A stretch of 58,365 bases of DNA from positions 1-58,365 of the forward strand of contig JAYRSJ010000026.1 in the NCBI GenBank assembly GCA_041920215.1, in the 5' to 3' direction. Every line of letters begins with the position of its first letter. Position 1 is the stretch's first letter. A program made the translations under genes and the position numbers. This stretch comes from JAYRSJ01 sp041920215 (GTDB lineage: Bacteria; Pseudomonadota; Gammaproteobacteria; Burkholderiales; Burkholderiaceae_C). The notes under the pieces are model-generated. The model had not been told where the DNA came from. It worked only from the letters and a program-made list of their open reading frames with translations, and ran no database searches. Positions 52,198-58,365 of the stretch are shown here, one piece after another.

Positions 52198-54078
52198 ATG
52201 GTCGCCGACGTCATGCCTTCGAGGGCCGCTGCAACCGTGGCGCGTTTGCATCTGGTCCGCCGGCTGGTAGCCGGACTGCCGGCGCTGGTGCTGTTGCTGG
52301 CCTTTGGCACCTTCGTGCTGGCAGCGCATCGCGGCATCGACGTCACTGACGAGGCCTACTATCTGCTCCACTACGCGCACTGGCGCGATTTCTCCTTTCA
52401 TGTGACGCTGTTCGGCGCCTATTGGGAAGGGCCGTACCGGATACTGGGTGAAAGCATCGGTGCGATGCGCGTTCTTGGCGCCGCGACGCTGCTGCTCGCG
52501 GGGGCATTCTTCTGGCTGAGACTGGCCGAGTTTGGCCGCGCGCAACTGGGTCTGACCAGCGCGTCAGGCCGTCCGGCGGTGCTGGCCGCGATGGCCTTTG
52601 CGATGTTCTTCTTCGCGCCCTTCGGTACGCTGCGACTGCCCTCGTACAACACGCTGGCCCTGTTGACCGCGCTGCTCGCATCGGGGGCATTGTTGGGTCT
52701 GCTACAGCATATGGGCAGTGGTGCCGAGGAGGGCCGCCGCGGATTGCGGGCGCATGCCGGCCTGTACGGCCTTGCGATGTGCGTCTGCCTGTTCAGCAAG
52801 GCCACCACGGCGGCCGGCCTGTTCGTGCTGCACCTGATGCTGCTGGCCTCGTTCAAGTCTTGCTGGTCCTGGCGAGCGTTGCCGGCTGCCATAGGCTGGG
52901 GTCTGCTCGGCGCGCTGGCCAATCTGGCCTTTGTGCAGCTCAGCATGCCCGGCTGGTGGGATGCGGCTGTCAGGGGCGTGGCGCTGAGCCGCCTGATGGA
53001 GGAGCGCAACCAACTGCTGGCGCTCAAGGGCCTGTCCTGGGACCTGCAGCGCTTCGCTAGCTCCCATGCCGGCTTGCTGATCGGGATGATGGCCATGACC
53101 GGTGGTGCCTTGCTGCTGGCGCGGCATAGACCGCGCCATGCACCGACCCTGTCGCTGATGATCTCCCTCGGCTTGTCGACCGTGGTTGCCTGGCAACTCT
53201 GCGGCGCGGCCGATGCCAAGGGCTGGCTGCTGGTGCTGCCGTTCGCTGCGGCGCTGCTGTGGTTGAGCGCCCGCGGTCTGGAGCGCGACAAGGGCCGGGT
53301 GCGGGACAGGCACTTGCTGCTGCTGCTGGCCTTCCTGACGGCGGCGCCGGTCGCTTTCTCGCTGGGCACCAATATGGCGCTGGCCTGGCATTCGCAGCTG
53401 GCGGCCGTCTTTCCGCTGTGTGCCTGCGTCTTGATGCTCTGGCGCCTGCAGGCTGGCGGCGCGCTGAGCCCAACCGGCGCCCACCTGGCCTTGGCCGTCC
53501 TCAGCCTGCCGGTATTCATCGCGCAGCTGCAGCCCTGGTTCATGCCCAGTCGGGTGTACAGGGCGCATGGTGTGCTGACCGAGCAAGTGCATCCGCTCGC
53601 CCCTCCCTCCCGCTTGGCTGGCGTCAGCACCGACCGGGTATTGCGCGCCGATCTTGTGGCCTTTCAGCAGACGCTGGTCGGCGCAGGCTTCGCGCGCGGT
53701 GATGCGGTGCTGGACTTCACCGGCGACAGCCACGGCCTGGTCTATGCGGCCGGCGGTCGGACCTTGGGGACGGCCTGGCTGCTGGGGGGCTACCCCGGCA
53801 GCGGCCAGGCGACCGGCTATATGCTGGCGCAACTGCCGGCCGCCGCCGTGCAGCAGGCCTGGCTGCTCTCTTCGGCCTTGAATCCCAGGCGTATTGCGGG
53901 TTGGCAGCGCTTGCTGGATCAGCGTCTTGGCCTGCGCTGCCATGAGCGGGTGGCGGAGTTTGTGTTTCACAGCCCCTACACCTGGGGGCCCTCCAGGGTG
54001 GCAGCCGCCTATCCGGTCGAGATATGGCGGCCCTTGAAGTCATGTCGCCCCCTGCCGGCCGAACAGGTGCGGCCCTGA
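52198..54078 (+). CDS. GT-C-like polytopic membrane protein, putative periplasmic glycosyltransferase (626 aa)
   Basis: About ten or more hydrophobic segments and a large C-terminal periplasmic part (from about 430). The first loop carries RGIDVTDEAYYL, with D51-E52 in the place of the catalytic acidic pair of ArnT/PMT-type GT-C enzymes. I do not recognise a named family. It follows the WecE-like gene by 9 bp and probably belongs to the same transcript. It may transfer the amino sugar from its lipid carrier to EPS or protein; this is inference. Confidence 0.65.
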   Translation: MVADVMPSRAAATVARLHLVRRLVAGLPALVLLLAFGTFVLAAHRGIDVTDEAYYLLHYAHWRDFSFHVTLFGAYWEGPYRILGESIGAMRVLGAATLLLAGAFFWLRLAEFGRAQLGLTSASGRPAVLAAMAFAMFFFAPFGTLRLPSYNTLALLTALLASGALLGLLQHMGSGAEEGRRGLRAHAGLYGLAMCVCLFSKATTAAGLFVLHLMLLASFKSCWSWRALPAAIGWGLLGALANLAFVQLSMPGWWDAAVRGVALSRLMEERNQLLALKGLSWDLQRFASSHAGLLIGMMAMTGGALLLARHRPRHAPTLSLMISLGLSTVVAWQLCGAADAKGWLLVLPFAAALLWLSARGLERDKGRVRDRHLLLLLAFLTAAPVAFSLGTNMALAWHSQLAAVFPLCACVLMLWRLQAGGALSPTGAHLALAVLSLPVFIAQLQPWFMPSRVYRAHGVLTEQVHPLAPPSRLAGVSTDRVLRADLVAFQQTLVGAGFARGDAVLDFTGDSHGLVYAAGGRTLGTAWLLGGYPGSGQATGYMLAQLPAAAVQQAWLLSSALNPRRIAGWQRLLDQRLGLRCHERVAEFVFHSPYTWGPSRVAAAYPVEIWRPLKSCRPLPAEQVRP

Positions 54079-54093
54079 GCCGGGAAACGGGAT

Positions 54094-56022
<1,929 letters not shown>

Positions 56023-56109
56023 GGTGGGGCGATGCTAGCAGCGCCGTGTGTCCGACCGGTCTTGCCATGGCTCAAGGCGGCTGAGCAGCGTGCTGCGCAA
56101 AATGCCGTC

Positions 56110-57492
56110 ATGCCTTCGTCCCTGCTCACCGCCCCCGAACTCCTGCTGCCGGCCGGCTCGCTGGTCAAGATGCGTGCCGCCTACGATTTCGGCGCCGATG
56201 CGGTCTACGCCGGCCAGCCGCGCTACAGCCTGCGCGCCCGCAACAACGAGTTCCGCCTGGAGCAGATTGCCAAGGGCATCGAGGAAGCGCATGCGCGCGG
56301 CAAGAAGTTCTTCGTCACCAGCAATCTGATCGCGCACAACGACAAGCTGCGCAGCTATCTGCGCGACATCGCCCCGGTGATCGCACTCAAGCCCGACGCA
56401 CTGATCATGGCCGACCCGGGCCTGATCATGCAGGTGCGCGAGAAATGGCCCGAGGTGCCCATCCATCTCTCGGTGCAGGCCAATACCACCAACTGGGCGG
56501 CGGTGAAGTTCTGGCAGAAGCTGGGCGTGGCGCGCATCATCCTGTCGCGCGAGCTGAGCCTGGATGAGGTCGAGGGCATACGCAACGAATGCCCGGACAT
56601 GGAGCTGGAAGTCTTCGTGCATGGCGCGCTATGCATCGCCTATTCGGGCCGCTGCCTGCTCTCGGGCTACTTCAACCGCCGCGACCCCAACCAGGGCACC
56701 TGCACCAATGCCTGCCGCTGGGAATACGGCACGCAGGCCGCCAGCGAGGATTCGCCCAGCGGCGAGGCGGTGCCGGTGGGCAAGCTGGAGAGCGATTTCA
56801 ACTTCGCCGAGGCGCAGGCCGAGGCCGAGAGCAGCTTCTCGACCTGCGGCAGCGGCCAGCGCCATCCGGCCGCCGACAAGGTCTACTTCCTCGAGGAAAA
56901 AGGCCGTCCCGGCGAGCTGATGCCCATCATGGAAGACGAGCATGGCACCTACATCCTGAACAGCAAGGACCTGCGTGCGGTCGAGCATGTGGAGCGCCTG
57001 ACGAAGATCGGCGTGGACTCGCTGAAGATCGAGGGCCGCACCAAGAGCCTCTATTACGTGGCGCGCACCGCCCAGGTCTACCGCCGCGCGATCGACGACG
57101 CGGTGGCCGGCCGGCCCTTCAACCCCGATCTGTTGCTGCAGCTCGAAGGCCTGGCCAACCGCGGCTACACCGGCGGCCTGCTGGAGCGCCGCCCGGCGCA
57201 GGATTACCAGAACTACATCAGCGGCCACAGCGAGCTGCACCGCAGCCATTTCGTCGGTGAAGTGACCGGCGTGCGCGAGGATGGCTGGGTGCAGGTGCAG
57301 GCCAAGAACCGCTTTGCGGTGGGCGACCGTCTCGAGCTGATCCACCCCAGCGGCAACCGCGTGATCGAGCTCAAGGAAATGCAGAACCTCGATGGCGACC
57401 CGGTGCAGGTGGCGCCGGGCGACCCGGTGCGCGTCTGGCTGCCGCTGGGCCTGCCGGCCGAGGGCGGGCTGGTGGCGCGGCGCCTGGACTAG
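56110..57492 (+). CDS. trhP: U32-family protein TrhP/YegQ, tRNA hydroxylation (460 aa)
   Basis: Member of the U32 'peptidase' family: APELLLPAGSLVKMRAAYDF at the N-terminus and the signature EVFVHGALCIAYSGRCLLSG near 178-197. Cysteines in CTNACRW complete the likely metal-cluster set. TrhP is known to take part in prephenate-dependent hydroxylation of uridine 34 in tRNAs. A linker with many Ala/Glu/Ser (about 215-255) is slightly longer than in E. coli. ATG 56110 gives the standard start; in-frame starts further upstream at 56005 would overlap the cpdB promoter region. Confidence 0.9.
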   Translation: MPSSLLTAPELLLPAGSLVKMRAAYDFGADAVYAGQPRYSLRARNNEFRLEQIAKGIEEAHARGKKFFVTSNLIAHNDKLRSYLRDIAPVIALKPDALIMADPGLIMQVREKWPEVPIHLSVQANTTNWAAVKFWQKLGVARIILSRELSLDEVEGIRNECPDMELEVFVHGALCIAYSGRCLLSGYFNRRDPNQGTCTNACRWEYGTQAASEDSPSGEAVPVGKLESDFNFAEAQAEAESSFSTCGSGQRHPAADKVYFLEEKGRPGELMPIMEDEHGTYILNSKDLRAVEHVERLTKIGVDSLKIEGRTKSLYYVARTAQVYRRAIDDAVAGRPFNPDLLLQLEGLANRGYTGGLLERRPAQDYQNYISGHSELHRSHFVGEVTGVREDGWVQVQAKNRFAVGDRLELIHPSGNRVIELKEMQNLDGDPVQVAPGDPVRVWLPLGLPAEGGLVARRLD

Positions 57493-57539
57493 ACGCGCAG
57501 TCAAGAATCAAGCAAACGAGGCGGGCGCAGCCGACAGGG

Positions 57540-57580
57540 GGGAAGAAAGCCCGCCGGGTCGCCTGGACCGGGCGGGCTGG
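57540..57580 (-). terminator. Terminator of acnB (reverse strand)
   Basis: AGCCCGCC (57548-57555) pairs with GGCGGGCT (57571-57578). On the reverse strand the hairpin is followed by a pyrimidine run (TTCTTCCCCCC). It may also weakly stop trhP transcripts from the other side, but no T run follows on the forward strand. Confidence 0.6.
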
Positions 57581-57602
57581 GCTCAGCGGCCTAGCAAAGG
57601 GC

Positions 57603-58365
57603 TCAGGCCGGCGCCTTCACCGACTTGGCGGTCTCCGCATACTCCTCGATCTGGTCGAAGTTCATATAGCGATAGACGCTGGCGGCATCCTTGTTGATGA
57701 TGCCCATGGCCTCGTGGTACTCCTGCACCGTCGGGATCTTGCCCAGCTTGGAGGCGATCGCGGCCAGCTCGGCCGAAGCCAGGAACACATTGGTGTTCTT
57801 GCCCAGGCGGTTGGGGAAGTTGCGGGTCGAGGTCGAGACTACGGTGGCGCCCTCGCGTACCTGGGCTTGGTTGCCCATGCACAGCGAGCAGCCCGGCATC
57901 TCGGTGCGCGCACCGGCGGTGCCGAAGGCGGCGTAGTGGCCTTCCTTGATCAACTCGCTCTGGTCCATCTTGGTCGGCGGCGCGACCCACAGCTTGACCG
58001 GGATGTCGCGCTGGCCGCCCAGCAGCTTGGCCGCGGCGCGGAAGTGGCCGATATTGGTCATGCAGGAGCCGATGAAGGCCTCGTCGATCTTGGTGCCGGC
58101 CACTTCGCTGAGCGTCTTGGCATCGTCCGGATCGTTGGGGCAGCAGAGGATGGGCTCCTTGATGTCGGCCAGATCGATCTCGATCACGGCGGCGTACTCG
58201 GCATCCTTGTCGGCCTCCAGCAGCTCGGGCTTGGCCAGCCAGGCCTCGACCTTCTCGATGCGGCGCTGCAGCGTCTTCGCGTCCTGGTAGCCGTCGGCGA
58301 TCATGTTCTTCATCAGCACGATATTGCTGCTGAGGTATTCCTTGATCGGCTCGGGGTTCAGCTTG
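57603..58365 (-). CDS. acnB: Aconitate hydratase B, C-terminal part (runs off the window)
   Basis: C-terminal portion of AcnB, the TCA-cycle aconitase. It contains EIDLADIKEPILCCPNDPDD, IDEAFIGSCMTNIGHFRAAA, and the iron-sulfur ligand region PGCSLCMGNQAQVREGA, then NRLGKNTNVFLASAELAA and the terminal YRYMNFDQIEEYAE. The frame is open to the window edge; its start lies beyond 58365. The stop is at 57603-57605, followed by a hairpin. A housekeeping gene, it marks the end of the accessory locus. Confidence 0.95.
   Translation of the reverse strand, partial: KLNPEPIKEYLSSNIVLMKNMIADGYQDAKTLQRRIEKVEAWLAKPELLEADKDAEYAAVIEIDLADIKEPILCCPNDPDDAKTLSEVAGTKIDEAFIGSCMTNIGHFRAAAKLLGGQRDIPVKLWVAPPTKMDQSELIKEGHYAAFGTAGARTEMPGCSLCMGNQAQVREGATVVSTSTRNFPNRLGKNTNVFLASAELAAIASKLGKIPTVQEYHEAMGIINKDAASVYRYMNFDQIEEYAETAKSVKAPA

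Overview
The window is high-GC DNA with dense, overlapping operons. It has the gene content of a betaproteobacterium of the order Burkholderiales (Roseateles/Rubrivivax/Aquincola-like). This is inferred from the PEP-CTERM/exosortase A (XrtA) gene set, the wecE/tviB-type sugar genes and the housekeeping genes acnB, trhP (yegQ) and cpdB at the right end; no rRNA or tRNA is present to confirm it. Almost the whole window is one large XrtA-associated exopolysaccharide (EPS) and protein-sorting locus.

Left edge (1-1735): the 3' end of an IS21-family element (istB and terminal repeats), a gene remnant beside it, a small zinc-ribbon protein of a family I associate with mobile DNA, and a strong terminator. 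Sorting module (1937-8473): a PEP-CTERM substrate behind a near-consensus sigma-54 promoter with a palindromic site, the TPR lipoprotein prsT, then a membrane fatty-acid desaturase and a VAO-type flavoprotein. Main forward EPS operon (8690-29963), nearly all genes touching or overlapping: export lipoprotein, chain-length protein, BY-kinase with a Gly-Tyr tail, outer-membrane barrel, AAA ATPase, deacetylase, FemAB-like protein, glycosyltransferase, exosortase A fused to EpsI, tviB, glycosyltransferase, amidotransferase, two more glycosyltransferases, CapK-like adenylating enzyme, second deacetylase and an O-antigen-ligase-like protein.

Next is a four-gene reverse operon (34487 to 30001): a degenerate asparagine-synthase-like protein, a low-molecular-weight phosphatase, a deacetylase-like protein and an ATP-grasp enzyme. 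A forward set follows (34748-40556): flippase, three family 2 glycosyltransferases and a DUF2264-like protein. A reverse set (45776 to 40572) holds an acyl carrier protein, two XrtA-associated hydrolases, a TPR protein, an ATP-grasp enzyme and an acetyltransferase. A forward set (45962-54078) begins divergently with an acyl-CoA ligase and a PLP decarboxylase and ends in a cassette that looks built to make an acylated 4-amino-4,6-dideoxyhexose and add it in the periplasm (GtrB-like, WecD-like, GtrA-like, WecE-like, GT-C-like). The locus ends at cpdB, trhP and acnB.

How it fits together: repeat units are made on a lipid carrier by the glycosyltransferases, decorated by amide-forming, acylating and deacetylating enzymes, flipped, polymerised and exported through the Wza/Wzz/BY-kinase/barrel system. 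XrtA processes PEP-CTERM proteins and probably joins them to this surface material. The priming sugar transferase and the PrsK/PrsR regulators normally found with such loci are not in the window. The least explained part is the lipid-like chemistry: desaturase, flavin oxidase, ACP, acyl-CoA ligase, PLP decarboxylase and two hydrolases.
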